The translations under genes were made by a program, and so were the position numbers. The notes beneath the pieces were generated by a model, which saw only the letters and a program-made list of their open reading frames with translations, ran no database searches and was not told the origin of the DNA. A DNA stretch of 64,000 bases from DASSNU01 sp035701265. GTDB taxonomy: Bacteria > Gemmatimonadota > Gemmatimonadetes > Gemmatimonadales > Gemmatimonadaceae. Positions 16,590-25,854 of this stretch are shown piece by piece. The stretch lies in contig DASSNU010000021.1 of NCBI GenBank assembly GCA_035701265.1, positions 62,001 through 126,000 on the forward strand, given 5' to 3'. Numbering within the stretch: the first letter of the stretch is position 1; every line of letters starts with the position of its first letter.

Positions 16590-17984
16590 ATGCGCACCCG
16601 TCATCTCCGATCCACGATGTGCCTCGCGGCTGCGCTGGCGTCATCGGGGATGCTCGCGTGCGGCGCGGACACCACCGCGGTCGCCGGCGGCGATGTCGCA
16701 ACCGTCGAGGTAACGCCGACCTCGGCCCGTCTCGAGACGGGTGACCACCTCACGTTCAACGCCACGGTGAAGGATGCCGATGGTGACGAGCTCAGCGGGC
16801 GGCGGATCTTCTGGGATTCGGAAGACAGCACCGTCGCTACGGTGGATGATCGCGGCGTGGTGACCGCGGTGGCGCCAGGCAAGAGTCGGATCGCCGCGAG
16901 TGCGGAAGGAAAGAGCGCGCTCGCGTCCGTCACGGTCGTGCCGCGCGCCGTCGGCAGTGTCATCGTCTCGCCGTCGGCGCCGCGCATCGAGGTGGGTGAG
17001 ACCGTCCGGCTCTCCGCGGAATTGCGCGACGCGGACGGTCACGCCCTTGGCGACCGGGCGGTGAGCTGGCGGAGCGATCGTACGACGGTGGCCACGGTAG
17101 ATGCCAAGGGCACCGTGCACGGGGTGGCGCCGGGGAGCGCGGTCATCACGGCGACCAGCGAAGGGAAGAGCGGAACGGCCACCGTGACGGTTGCCGCGGT
17201 TCCCGTGGCGAGCGTGAGCGTGAGCCCGGCGTCCGCGACCGTGTCGCCGGAGGGAGAGCAGCAGTTCACGGCGGTGGCCCGCAGCGCGTCGGGAGACGTG
17301 CTCTCCGGTCGCGCCGTGACGTGGAGCTCCGACCACGAGAACGTGGCCGTCATCTCCAGCAGCGGCCTGGCTGTGGGGCGGAACCCCGGCGTGGCGCACG
17401 TGACGGCCACCGTCGAGGGGAAGTCCGCCACTGCCACGCTCACGGTCATCGTGCCGAAGGTGGCCAGTGTCACCGTCACCCCTGCGTCATCGACCCTCGG
17501 TGTGGGACAGAACGTGCAGCTTGCCGCAACCGTACGGGATGCGAACGGCAATACGCTCGCCGGTCACACGGTGACGTGGATGACCAGCAACCCGCTGGCA
17601 GCGACTGTGTCCTCCACAGGACTGGTGCGTGCGGTGCTCCCCGGATCGGCGACGATCACGGCCACGAGCGATGGCGTATCGGGGACGGCGACCGTCCGCG
17701 TGCGAGCCACGCCGCCGCCAAAGAAAGAGAAGAGCGTGGGGAGCGTGGAGGTGAGCCCGCACCGGCTCAACCTCAAGCACAAGGAGCGTCGTCGTCTCTC
17801 CGTGGAGGTGAAGGACACGGATGGCGCGACGCTCGACGTCGATGTCGAGTGGAGCACCAGTGATGCGCGCATCGCCACGGTCTCCGGGACGGGCGAGGTA
17901 ACGGGCGTGAAGAAGGGGAAGGCGCGCATCACCGCATCGGCCGGCGGCAAGAGCGATGGCGCGGACGTGGACGTGAAGAAGTAG
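16590..17984 (+). CDS. BIG2 (bacterial Ig-like) repeat lipoprotein
   Basis: A 464-residue surface protein. The signal peptide ends SSGMLACGAD (lipobox LAC, Cys24). Five Ig-like BIG2 repeats of about 85 residues follow (about 36-117, 120-203, 206-288, 291-372 and 380-463). Each opens with S-V-x-V-S/T-P and has a WxSxxxxVATVxxxGxV core and a closing G-x-A-x-I-T-A stretch; the fifth is Lys/Arg-rich (KHKERRRLSV). Such proteins act as adhesins or cell-surface spacers. There is no catalytic domain or sorting signal at the C-terminus. The repeats have diverged enough that recent duplication is unlikely. Confidence 0.88.
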   Translation: MRTRHLRSTMCLAAALASSGMLACGADTTAVAGGDVATVEVTPTSARLETGDHLTFNATVKDADGDELSGRRIFWDSEDSTVATVDDRGVVTAVAPGKSRIAASAEGKSALASVTVVPRAVGSVIVSPSAPRIEVGETVRLSAELRDADGHALGDRAVSWRSDRTTVATVDAKGTVHGVAPGSAVITATSEGKSGTATVTVAAVPVASVSVSPASATVSPEGEQQFTAVARSASGDVLSGRAVTWSSDHENVAVISSSGLAVGRNPGVAHVTATVEGKSATATLTVIVPKVASVTVTPASSTLGVGQNVQLAATVRDANGNTLAGHTVTWMTSNPLAATVSSTGLVRAVLPGSATITATSDGVSGTATVRVRATPPPKKEKSVGSVEVSPHRLNLKHKERRRLSVEVKDTDGATLDVDVEWSTSDARIATVSGTGEVTGVKKGKARITASAGGKSDGADVDVKK

Positions 17985-18053
17985 CTCCACGGCAGCGGCG
18001 CCGAACCAACCCGTGGCAACGCGTGGAGCGCATGGCGGCGCCGTGCAGCCACT

Positions 18054-18100
18054 CGGCGCACACGGCATCCGTGCCGCGCGCAGCGTCGCCATGTGCGCCG
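18054..18100. terminator. Two-stem hairpin between convergent BIG2 and AI-2E genes
   Basis: CGGCGCACA at 18054-18062 pairs perfectly with TGTGCGCCG at 18092-18100, abutting the stop codon of the permease gene. The 29-base interior holds a second perfect 5-bp stem (18063-18067 with 18072-18076). No T-run follows, so termination is inferred from position and structure. Confidence 0.35.
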
Positions 18101-19156
18101 TCAGCCGCGCTGCGTCTCGAAGCTCCGCTCGTGCGTGGGAAGCGATGGCGCGCCCACGCCATCGACAGGAACGCCGTACTCGTCGTGGTAGATCTGCACC
18201 AGCTCGAAGAAATACGAGATGGCGAGCGGGCCCAGGAGGAGCCCCACCAGGCCGAACACCGGCACACCGGCGAACGCGCCCACGAGCGTGATCATGGGGT
18301 GCACGTTGGAGATGCGACGGTAGATGATCGGCCGGATCACGTTGTCGATGTTGGCGGCGACGATCGCACCCATCACCGTCAGCACCACCGCGCCCCCGTA
18401 GCGCTGCGCGATGATGAGCGCCAGCACGCCCGGAACCCAGACCAGCGCGCTCCCCACTACAGGGACGATCGACGCAACTGCGGTGATGGCACCCCAGAAG
18501 AGCGGGTGCGCGAGTCCCACCATCCAGAAGCCGAGCCCCACGATCGTTCCCTGCAGCACGGCGGTGAGCGCCGTGCCCAGCAGCATGGCTTCCGTGACGC
18601 TATGGAAGCGAGCGCGCAGCGCGTCGGTGCTGGCAGCGGAGAAGGGGACCAGCCGCCGAAACCACGTCCACGCCGGCGTTGCAGACAGCAGCAGGAAGTA
18701 GAGGCCGAACAGCGCGATCACGAGGTTCAGGATGCTCCGCGTGGCGGAGCCCACCGCCGCCAGCGCGTGCCGCGACACCCACATCACGGTCTCCTCTCCG
18801 AGCCGCGCGAGCTCGGCGCCCACGTCGTAGTGTCCCACGTGGAGCCCGGCAAGGCGTGCGAACAGCGCGTTGCTCTCCACGTTCCGCAGGATGTCGGGTG
18901 CCTCGGAGATGATCGCGCTCACGAGCAGCGCGCCCGGCAGGAGGATGAGCACCGTCGCGGCGATGACGGTGATGGTCGCGGCGAACGACGGGCGAATGCG
19001 CCGGACCATCCGCCGGTACGCGGGCACGCACGCCACGTACAGCACGGCGGCGCCGAACAGCCCCGAGAGGAAGGGGAAAAGCGCGACCACGAGGGCGAGG
19101 CCGAGCGCCAGGATGAGGAGCTGCGCGCGCTCGCGGGGCGTCTCGATGAGGGCCAT
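18101..19156 (-). CDS. AI-2E family transporter (PerM/YdiK type)
   Basis: A 351-residue polytopic inner-membrane protein of the AI-2E transporter superfamily (TqsA/PerM/YdiK). Predicted TMs lie at about residues 15-50 (two), 60-85, 145-170, 205-290 (four) and 300-335. Family blocks include GTALTAVLQGTIVGLGFW and IVPVVGSALVWVPG, and IDNVIRPIIY is its most conserved motif. Members export signals or exchange ions; despite the name, transport of autoinducer-2 is shown only for TqsA, so the substrate here is unknown. ATG 19156 is preferred over the TTG nine bases upstream because TATAGT lies eight bases before it. Confidence 0.88.
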   Translation of the reverse strand: MALIETPRERAQLLILALGLALVVALFPFLSGLFGAAVLYVACVPAYRRMVRRIRPSFAATITVIAATVLILLPGALLVSAIISEAPDILRNVESNALFARLAGLHVGHYDVGAELARLGEETVMWVSRHALAAVGSATRSILNLVIALFGLYFLLLSATPAWTWFRRLVPFSAASTDALRARFHSVTEAMLLGTALTAVLQGTIVGLGFWMVGLAHPLFWGAITAVASIVPVVGSALVWVPGVLALIIAQRYGGAVVLTVMGAIVAANIDNVIRPIIYRRISNVHPMITLVGAFAGVPVFGLVGLLLGPLAISYFFELVQIYHDEYGVPVDGVGAPSLPTHERSFETQRG

Positions 19157-19164
19157 GGCGCCCA

Positions 19165-19170
19165 ACTATA
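19165..19170 (-). promoter_or_regulatory. -10-like TATAGT upstream of AI-2E permease (leaderless type)
   Basis: TATAGT on the minus strand matches TATAAT at five of six positions and ends eight bases before ATG 19156. There is no SD between them, so the transcript would be leaderless or nearly so. Confidence 0.45.
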
Positions 19171-19299
19171 GAGGACCGCCCTTCACGCGGCCAGAGCCGG
19201 GCGCGCAATCCCCGGCGTGTGCGGGGGCACTGCGTTCGCGCCGCTGATCTGCGGTACGCGCTCCGCGACGCCCTCCCTCCGGGAGCCCACCCCGCCCCT

Positions 19300-19350
19300 C
19301 CTCTTGACATCAACAGGAACACGCCGTAGGCTCCTCTAGAAATCAAGAGG
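19300..19350 (+). promoter_or_regulatory. padR promoter flanked by an 8-bp inverted repeat
   Basis: TTGACA at 19304-19309 and TAGGCT at 19327-19332 are spaced by 17 bases, a good sigma-70-type promoter facing padR. CCTCTTGA at 19300-19307, overlapping the -35, is the exact inverse of TCAAGAGG at 19343-19350, just beyond the expected start of transcription. An inverted pair bracketing the promoter is a plausible operator for autoregulation by the PadR protein; that link is inference. Confidence 0.55.
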
Positions 19351-19376
19351 ATGAACGTCCCCTTGCGCGAACCCCG

Positions 19377-19712
19377 ATGAGCCCCGCGTCACAGATCGAT
19401 GCCCTGCGCGGCAGTCTCGACCTGCTCGTCCTGAAATCCCTCTCCCTCGCTCCCATGCACGGGTGGGGAATCGGCCAGCGCATCCAGCAGATCTCCGGTG
19501 GAACGCTGACGGCGAACCAGGGATCGCTGTACCCCGCGCTGCAGCGGCTGGAGCACGCCGGGCTGATCGACAGCGCGTGGGGGGAAACCGAAAACAGCCG
19601 GCGGGCACGGTATTACCGGCTCACCGCCGCCGGACGGCGCGCCTTGCGCGAGGAGGTGGCGAGCTGGCGCCGCTTCGCCGCCGCGCTCGAGCTGGTCATC
19701 CAGTCCACCTGA
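19377..19712 (+). CDS. PadR family transcriptional regulator
   Basis: A 111-residue winged-helix repressor. The PadR signature is clear: LRGSLDLLVLKSLSLAPMHGWGI, then GTLTANQGSLYPALQRLEHAGLI (recognition helix) and the wing with RARYYRLTAAGRRAL. It belongs to the short PadR group, with little after the wing. In Gemmatimonadota and Acidobacteriota such genes commonly sit next to ADOP permeases, as here, 37 bases before the permease gene, so it probably controls that operon. ATG 19377 lacks an SD; it overlaps the TGA of a nine-codon frame starting at 19351 (ATGA), which may couple its translation. Confidence 0.92.
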   Translation: MSPASQIDALRGSLDLLVLKSLSLAPMHGWGIGQRIQQISGGTLTANQGSLYPALQRLEHAGLIDSAWGETENSRRARYYRLTAAGRRALREEVASWRRFAAALELVIQST

Positions 19713-19749
19713 TCGGCGGACGCTGTCCGCGGCATTCGGGGGGAGGCGT

Positions 19750-22458
19750 ATGAGCATTCTCAATGCGATCATGGCGCGTCTGCGCTCGGCATTTCGGCGC
19801 CGCGCTGCCGAGGAGCGCCTCGATGAGGAGATGCGCTTCCACATCGAGATGCAGACCGAGGCCAACGTGCGGGCCGGCATGCCCAAGTCCGAGGCGCGGC
19901 GACAGGCGATGATCGCCTTCGGTAACGTGGAGGTGCACCGCGAGGCGCACCGGGACGGACGCGCAACGCGCACGGTGCACGACCTGGGCGCCGACATCCG
20001 ACGCGCCGCACGCACCCTGGCACACGCGCGGGGGTTCACGCTCGTCGCCGTGCTCACGCTCGCGCTCGGCATCGGTGCGGCGGTCGCCATCTTCACACTC
20101 CTCGACCGTGTGGTGCTCCACCCGCTGGCGTACGCCGACGCCGGCCGCTTGGTGGACATCGGTACACGGTGGCCGGGCATTGGCCCCGACACGCGCTGGG
20201 GTATCTCCCCGGCCAACTACTTCTACTTTCGCAATGCCAACCGTACGCTGGACGACATCGGCGTCTACCGCACCGCCAACAGCACGCTCCTCGGGGACGG
20301 CACCGCGGAGCGCGTGCGCTCCGCCACGGTGACGCCGAGCCTCTTTCACGTGCTGCGTGCGCGCGCCGAGATCGGGCGGTTGCTCGTTGACGCCGACGAC
20401 CAGCCGCGTACCACCACGGGACAGTCGGTGCTCCCCGGGCCGGCTGTTCCCGTTGCTGTCCTCGGCTACGACTTCTGGGTGCGCCGCTACGGTGCGGACA
20501 GCAGCGTCGTGGGGCGGAGCATCGACCTCGATGGGAAGGCCGTGCCGGTGGTGGGCGTTCTGGCGCGCGGACTCCAATTACCCGACGAGAAGGTCGATGT
20601 CTGGCTCGCGCTCGGGCTCGACCCGGCCGCGCCGGCCACCAACTGGCACCAGTTCGAGGCTGTGGCGCGTCTTCGGCCTGGCGTTCCGCTAACGGCGGTG
20701 CGCTCCGAGTTCGCGCGCTTTACCGCGCGCGTGGTGGAGCTCTTCCCCAGTGCGTACTCCAACGACTTCATGGCGCAGACGGGGTTCCGCTTCGATCCGG
20801 TCTGGCTGCGGGACCTCGTGGTGGGGCATGTGTCGCGCGCGCTCTGGATTCTCCTCGCATCCGTTGCGCTTGTGCTCGTGGTGGCTTGCTTCAACGTGGC
20901 GAACCTGTTCCTCGTGCGCGCCGAGAACCGGCGAAGGGAGATGGCGGTGCGGGCAGCGCTTGGCGCCGGTCGCGCTCGGCTGACGCGCACCGTGCTCGTG
21001 GAGTGCGCACTGCTGACCGGCGTCGCGGGGATCGCGGGCTACGCCGTCGCGGCGGCGGGGGTACGCGTCGTGGCGGGGATCGCGGCGCCGTGGATTCCCC
21101 GGATCGGGGAGGTGCGCCTGGGGTGGGAAAGCGCCGCGGTGACGGTGGCCGTTACCGTTGTCGCCGCGCTGGGGTTCGCGCTCATCTCACTGGCACGCGG
21201 GGGAGCGGACACGGCGCTCCTCCGCGGTGGCGGGCGCGGTGTCACCGCAGGCCGGCATCAGCACCGCGTGCGTCGCCTCCTGGTCGCATCGCAGATGGCA
21301 CTCGCGCTCATTCTGCTCGCCGGTGCGGGACTGATGGTGCGCAGTTTCCTCAACCTGCGCAACGTGCGGCCGGGACTCCGCACCGGCGGCGTGCTCGTCG
21401 CGGACATCTCGCTGCCGCGCGCGCGGTACACGGAGTATCAGACCGCGGCCACCTTCTACCGTACGCTCTCGCAGCAAGTGCAGGGGTTGCCCGGAGTACG
21501 CCAGGTCGCATTCACGGATGTCGTTCCGCTGGAAGCGAACGAGGGATGCACCGCCGTCTTTCTCGAGAGCCAACCCACGACGCCGGATGATGCGCAGCCA
21601 TGCACCGGCGCCACGATCGTGGCACCGGGCTTCTTCGACGCGATGGGCATCCCGGTACGCGGACGTACTCCCACGTGGGCGGACCTCGACGCCGGCACCG
21701 GTGCCGTGGTGGTGAGCCGCGCCTTCGCGCAACACTACTGGCCGGGGCAGAACCCGATCGGGCAGGGCGTTCGTGGCAACGGGTGGGCGCGCCCCTTCTA
21801 TCGCGTGGTGGGCGTGGCCGACGACGTGCACTACGATGGGCTCGACCGGCCCCCGCCGGAGATGGTGTACTATCCGCTCGCGCCCATAGCCGGTGCCCCG
21901 CTGTGGGGTGTGCCACGCGAGGGAGCGATCGTGATCCGGAGCTCCAACACCCGGCCGGAGGAACTGACGGCCGCAGTGCGGAGCGTGCTGCGCGAGCTGG
22001 ACCCCACCGTTCCCATGGCCGGCGCGCGGAGCATGGCGGACGTAGTGAGTCACTCCACCGCTCGCGTGTCGTTCACGCTCGCCTTGCTGGTGCTCTGTGC
22101 GACGATGGCCATCGTCCTGAGCGCGGTGAGTCTGTTCGGCGTGATCTCGTACATCGTGGCGCGGCGAGCCGGCGAAATCGGAATTCGCATGGCACTGGGC
22201 GCACACAGCCGCCGGGTGACCGCGGAGGTGATGCTGGACTCGCTCCGCGTGGCACTCGCCGGACTCGCCCTCGGGCTCGTAGGTGCGCTGGCCGTGACGC
22301 GGGTCATGCAGTCGCTGCTCTTCGACATCAGCGCCTCCGATCCGCTCACCATGGCGCTTGCCGCTGCGGTGCTGTTGGGCGTCGCGGTTGTGGCAAGCTT
22401 CCTCCCCGCGCGGCGTGCCGCGCTCGTGGATCCGATGCTGGCACTGCGCGCGGAGTGA
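19750..22458 (+). CDS. ABC transporter permease, ADOP type with N-terminal prefix domain
   Basis: A 902-residue duplicated MacB/FtsX permease. Residues 1-80 form the prefix domain found in PadR-linked ADOPs (EERLDEEMRFHIEMQTEAN, then MIAFGNVEVHREAHRD). Next come MacB core plus FtsX module 1 (TMs near 95-115 and three in 350-470) and module 2 (TM near 515, three in about 765-890), ending FLPARRAALVDPMLALRAE. It is probably half of an efflux or envelope-stress ABC system with an ATPase encoded elsewhere. It follows padR by 37 bases, consistent with a regulator-transporter operon. Confidence 0.92.
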   Translation: MSILNAIMARLRSAFRRRAAEERLDEEMRFHIEMQTEANVRAGMPKSEARRQAMIAFGNVEVHREAHRDGRATRTVHDLGADIRRAARTLAHARGFTLVAVLTLALGIGAAVAIFTLLDRVVLHPLAYADAGRLVDIGTRWPGIGPDTRWGISPANYFYFRNANRTLDDIGVYRTANSTLLGDGTAERVRSATVTPSLFHVLRARAEIGRLLVDADDQPRTTTGQSVLPGPAVPVAVLGYDFWVRRYGADSSVVGRSIDLDGKAVPVVGVLARGLQLPDEKVDVWLALGLDPAAPATNWHQFEAVARLRPGVPLTAVRSEFARFTARVVELFPSAYSNDFMAQTGFRFDPVWLRDLVVGHVSRALWILLASVALVLVVACFNVANLFLVRAENRRREMAVRAALGAGRARLTRTVLVECALLTGVAGIAGYAVAAAGVRVVAGIAAPWIPRIGEVRLGWESAAVTVAVTVVAALGFALISLARGGADTALLRGGGRGVTAGRHQHRVRRLLVASQMALALILLAGAGLMVRSFLNLRNVRPGLRTGGVLVADISLPRARYTEYQTAATFYRTLSQQVQGLPGVRQVAFTDVVPLEANEGCTAVFLESQPTTPDDAQPCTGATIVAPGFFDAMGIPVRGRTPTWADLDAGTGAVVVSRAFAQHYWPGQNPIGQGVRGNGWARPFYRVVGVADDVHYDGLDRPPPEMVYYPLAPIAGAPLWGVPREGAIVIRSSNTRPEELTAAVRSVLRELDPTVPMAGARSMADVVSHSTARVSFTLALLVLCATMAIVLSAVSLFGVISYIVARRAGEIGIRMALGAHSRRVTAEVMLDSLRVALAGLALGLVGALAVTRVMQSLLFDISASDPLTMALAAAVLLGVAVVASFLPARRAALVDPMLALRAE

Positions 22459-22713
22459 GCGGGGGAGGGAAGCGGCGCGCTTGACCGTGTGCGGTACAGG
22501 GGCGAGACTCTCGGCGTGCTCGCCCCATCGCGTCGCGCCGCCTCGTGCGCCCATCGCAAAAACGGGTCGCCATCCGCCGTGACGACGCGCGCGCGGCGCG
22601 TGCCTCGCGCATTGAGCCGTGGCCGCACCACCCGAGCGCGGACGCGATCGCGGTCCCCGAATGCGCCATTGTGGCCAGCGCGTACGCGACCCCAGGCGCG
22701 TCGCACGTGGGCC

Positions 22714-24837
22714 ATGGCGCTCATGCTCGTGGTTGTCCTGCTCGCTCTGCTCTCCACCCCCCGCGCCGTCCGCGCGCAGCACGGCGAGCCGCGCGACACC
22801 GTGCGCCACGCCGCGCCGAGCGCCGATTCGGCTGCCCGCGCGCGCGGCGATACGGTCGTACGCCTCGCGCCGGTCGTCGTCACCGTGCTGCGGTCGCCCT
22901 TCGCGCTGGGACGCGCCCCGTTCGCGGTAATGGCGCGCGACACGGGCGACCTCCCCCACGGAGCCGCCGGGCTCGCGCTCGATGGCGTCCTCTCCGGCGT
23001 GCCGGGGCTCCAGGTGGACAACCGCTACAACTATGCTCTTGGCGAGCGTGTGGCCATTCGTGGGTTCGGCGCGCGCGCGCAGTTCGGCGTGCGCGGCGTG
23101 GCCGTGATCGTCGATGGCGTCCCCGCAACGCTCCCCGACGGACAGACCAACCTCACGAACATCGATCCCGCGTTCGTGGGACGCGCCGAGGTGATGCGCG
23201 GGCCGGCGTCGTCACTGTATGGCAACGCCGCCGGCGGTGTCATCCAGATGACCTCACGCCCATCGCCGCCGCAACCGCTCGTGGAGCGCGCGCGCACGGT
23301 GGCCGGGAGCAACGGGCTGCGGCGCTGGGAGACCGAGACGTCCGGCCGGGTAGGATCACTCGCGTATCTGGCTGGCGCGAGCCGCCTGGACTACGGCGGC
23401 TTCCGCGACTTCAGTAACGCGCGCACCGATCACGCGAATGTGCGCGTCGGCACCGAGGGTGAGCACGAGCGGCTGCAGATCGTGGCCAACTGGGTACGCT
23501 ACGATGCGCAGAATCCGGGCTCGCTCAGCGACTCGCTGCTCCACGTGGATCGCACGCAGGCGTTCCGCACCAACGAGCTGCAGCGCACCGGAGAACGCGG
23601 GCACCAACTGCAAGGCGGCGTGCAGTGGGAGCGCGACCTGCCATCGGGAGCCGTGCAGCTCTCCGCGTGGGCGCTCGGCCGCACGGTGGAGAATCCCATC
23701 CCCACGTCCATCATCGACCTGGCTCGGCGCGCAGGCGGCGTGCGCGCGGTGTATCGGCGTTCCGCGCTGGCGGGTGGTGAGCCGCTGCGGTGGGCGGTGG
23801 GTGTTGAAGGCGGGTGGCAGCACGACGACCGGCAGAACCACGACAACGATGCGGGCTCGCGCGCAGCGCTCACGCTGGACCAGCGCGAGCGCGTCGCGGC
23901 GTTGGCCGCATTCGCCCAGAGCGACGTGCAGCTCGGAGCGCGCACCAGCGTGGTTGCCGGCGTGCGCGTGGACCGCACCCGTTTCAAGGCGCGCGACCGG
24001 CTCGTCGACGCGAGCAATCCCGACGACTCCGGCGAGCGGACGATGGCCGCCGTGAGTCCGTCGCTGGGCGTGAGCGTTCAGGCGTCTCCCGGGACGACCG
24101 TGTACGCGAACGTCGCGACCGCATTCGAGACGCCCACCACCACCGAGTTGGCCAATCGCCCGGACGGCGCGGGTGGATTCAATCCGGACCTTGACCCAGA
24201 GCGCACCACCTCCGTCGAAGCGGGAGCGAAGGGCGTGCTCCCCGGCACCGGGGTGATCTACCAGCTCGCCATCTACCGCGCGCGCGTGCGCGATGCGCTC
24301 ATCCCGTTCGAGGTGCCCGATGCACCGGGGCGGCAGTTCTTCCGCAACGCCGGGTCCGCGGTGCACCAGGGGGTGGAGCTCTCGGCGGAGACATGGTTGT
24401 TCGGGAGTATCCGTGCGGACGCGGCGTACACGCTCACCGACGCGCGCTTCGATGCGTTCACGACGGAGTCGGGGAGCTTCGGCGGGCGGCGCGTGCCCGG
24501 CGTCGCGCCGCATCGCGTCGATCTCGCGCTCGCCTACGATGGCGCGGACCCCGGCGGCTTCTTCGCCGAGGGTGATCTGCACTATCGCGCGGCGACGCCG
24601 GTGGACGATGCGAACTCCGCGCACTCTGCCGGCTACGCGCTGGTGAACGTGCGCGCAGGAGTCCGCATGGTTCTCGGTGGAGCGACCGTGGTCGTTCCGT
24701 TCGCCGGAATCGACAACGTCTTCGATGCGCGCTACGACACGTCGGTCGTGGTGAACGCGTTCGGCGGACGATTCTTCGAGCCGGGGCCGGGGCGCGCCCT
24801 GTCGGTGGGAGTGCGCGTGGAGGGCCCGGTGCGCTGA
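22714..24837 (+). CDS. TonB-dependent outer-membrane receptor
   Basis: About 707 residues: a 22-residue signal peptide (LLALLSTPRAVRAQ), a plug domain of roughly 110 residues (LDGVLSGVPGLQVDNRYNY, RGFGARAQFGVRGV, EVMRGPASSLYGNAAGGVI) and a 22-strand barrel ending in an aromatic-poor strand. It resembles ferric-siderophore/FecA-like receptors more than SusC, since it has no carboxypeptidase-like N-terminal domain. The start is uncertain: ATG 22714 gives a tidy signal peptide without N-terminal Arg, TTG 22669 gives an Arg-rich n-region, and GTG 22489 adds 75 Arg-rich residues that look non-coding. No TonB/ExbB genes or iron-uptake genes are adjacent. Confidence 0.85.
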   Translation: MALMLVVVLLALLSTPRAVRAQHGEPRDTVRHAAPSADSAARARGDTVVRLAPVVVTVLRSPFALGRAPFAVMARDTGDLPHGAAGLALDGVLSGVPGLQVDNRYNYALGERVAIRGFGARAQFGVRGVAVIVDGVPATLPDGQTNLTNIDPAFVGRAEVMRGPASSLYGNAAGGVIQMTSRPSPPQPLVERARTVAGSNGLRRWETETSGRVGSLAYLAGASRLDYGGFRDFSNARTDHANVRVGTEGEHERLQIVANWVRYDAQNPGSLSDSLLHVDRTQAFRTNELQRTGERGHQLQGGVQWERDLPSGAVQLSAWALGRTVENPIPTSIIDLARRAGGVRAVYRRSALAGGEPLRWAVGVEGGWQHDDRQNHDNDAGSRAALTLDQRERVAALAAFAQSDVQLGARTSVVAGVRVDRTRFKARDRLVDASNPDDSGERTMAAVSPSLGVSVQASPGTTVYANVATAFETPTTTELANRPDGAGGFNPDLDPERTTSVEAGAKGVLPGTGVIYQLAIYRARVRDALIPFEVPDAPGRQFFRNAGSAVHQGVELSAETWLFGSIRADAAYTLTDARFDAFTTESGSFGGRRVPGVAPHRVDLALAYDGADPGGFFAEGDLHYRAATPVDDANSAHSAGYALVNVRAGVRMVLGGATVVVPFAGIDNVFDARYDTSVVVNAFGGRFFEPGPGRALSVGVRVEGPVR

Positions 24838-24863
24838 GCCCGCGCGCGCGCGGTCAGGCGCGG
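24838..24863. terminator. Hairpin between convergent TonB receptor and GGDEF genes
   Basis: GCCCGCGC at 24838-24845, directly after the receptor stop, pairs with GCGCGGGC at 24856-24863 around a 10-base loop. It also lies just beyond the stop of the minus-strand GGDEF gene. There is no T-run. Confidence 0.45.
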
Positions 24864-24867
24864 GCGC

Positions 24868-25854
24868 TCAGGTGCGGACGCGCTCGCGGAACTGGTGCCG
24901 GTTGTGCGGCTTCTTGCGGTACAGCTCCTGATCGGCCTGTGCCAGCAGGTGATCGAGGGTGGGCGTGTCCTGCGAGTCGTATGGCGCGGTGCCGATGGAC
25001 ATGTTGAGCTCGAAGGCGAGCTTCCGCTGGCAACACTGCTCCTTGAGCCGCTGCTGGATGCGCTGGACGATCAGCTCGGCCACGCTCGGCGGAGCATCGA
25101 GCGCGAGCATCGCGAACTCGTCCCCCCCCAACCGGGCGATCACGTCGGAGCGGCGGAGCGTGGCGCGCAGTGCGGCGGCGGACTCCATCACCGCCACGTC
25201 CCCGGCCTGATGGCCGTGCGTGTCGTTGATCGTCTTGAGCCCGTCCACGTCGCCGAGCAGCAGGATGAGTCCGCGCCCCGTGCGCTGCGCGATCTTGAGC
25301 TGCTGCTCCGCCAGCGTGAAGAAGCCGCGGCGATTGTGCAACCCGGTGAGCGGATCGATGAGCGCCAGGCTGCGGAGCGTCGCCTGCATCTTGTGCCGCT
25401 CGCGCGCGTAGCGCACCGCGCGGAGCACCAGGTCGTGCGTCACCCGCCCCTTGATGAGGTAGTCCTGTGCACCGATGCGGAGCGCCTGGAGCCCGAGGTT
25501 CTCATCGTCCAGTGCGGTGAGCACCACCACCGGCAGATCGGGACCGTGCTCGCGGAGCCGCTCGAGCGTTTCCAGGCCGTCGCCGTCGGGGAGGGAGAGC
25601 TCGAGGAGGATGACGTCGATCCCCCCGTCGGCCAACCGGCACAGCCCGGTGGACACACGGTCGGCGCACTCGAGCTCGAGCCGTGCGTCGTGCCCCTGCT
25701 CCTCCGACGCCTGCGCGACGGCGCTCCGGAGCAACTCGATATCGGCGGGATCATCCTCGATGAGGAGGACCGTCAGCGGTCGGGCGTCTGCCACGGTTTG
25801 GGCGTGTCGGGGATTCGGCGCGTCCGCGGAGTGGCGCTCTGGCCTGCCCGGCAT
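24868..25854 (-). CDS. REC-GGDEF diguanylate cyclase with Glu at the phospho-acceptor site
   Basis: A 328-residue cytoplasmic regulator. The REC domain (about 26-150) has the acidic pair Asp34-Asp35 (LIEDDPAD), Thr113 and Lys135 (DYLIKG), but the acceptor position reads VILLELSLPDGDG, i.e. Glu85 instead of Asp. The GGDEF domain (about 160-328) keeps ARLGGDEFAML (243-247) and an inhibitory RxxD site (RRSD, 234-237) exactly five residues before it, so it should make c-di-GMP and be product-inhibited. The Glu may mimic phosphorylation. The start is uncertain: ATG 25854, GTG 25794 and longer frames all lack an SD. No partner kinase is adjacent. Confidence 0.9.
   Translation of the reverse strand: MPGRPERHSADAPNPRHAQTVADARPLTVLLIEDDPADIELLRSAVAQASEEQGHDARLELECADRVSTGLCRLADGGIDVILLELSLPDGDGLETLERLREHGPDLPVVVLTALDDENLGLQALRIGAQDYLIKGRVTHDLVLRAVRYARERHKMQATLRSLALIDPLTGLHNRRGFFTLAEQQLKIAQRTGRGLILLLGDVDGLKTINDTHGHQAGDVAVMESAAALRATLRRSDVIARLGGDEFAMLALDAPPSVAELIVQRIQQRLKEQCCQRKLAFELNMSIGTAPYDSQDTPTLDHLLAQADQELYRKKPHNRHQFRERVRT

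Noticed and set aside
22489..22713. 75-codon N-terminal extension of the TonB receptor from GTG 22489
   Set aside because: It is Arg-rich with no secondary-structure pattern and would bury the signal peptide. Kept only as an alternative start.
25590..25620. Possibility that the Asp in LPDGDG of the REC domain is the phospho-acceptor
   Set aside because: That Asp is the usual conserved residue about five places after the acceptor and is present in normal receivers too; the acceptor column itself is Glu85.
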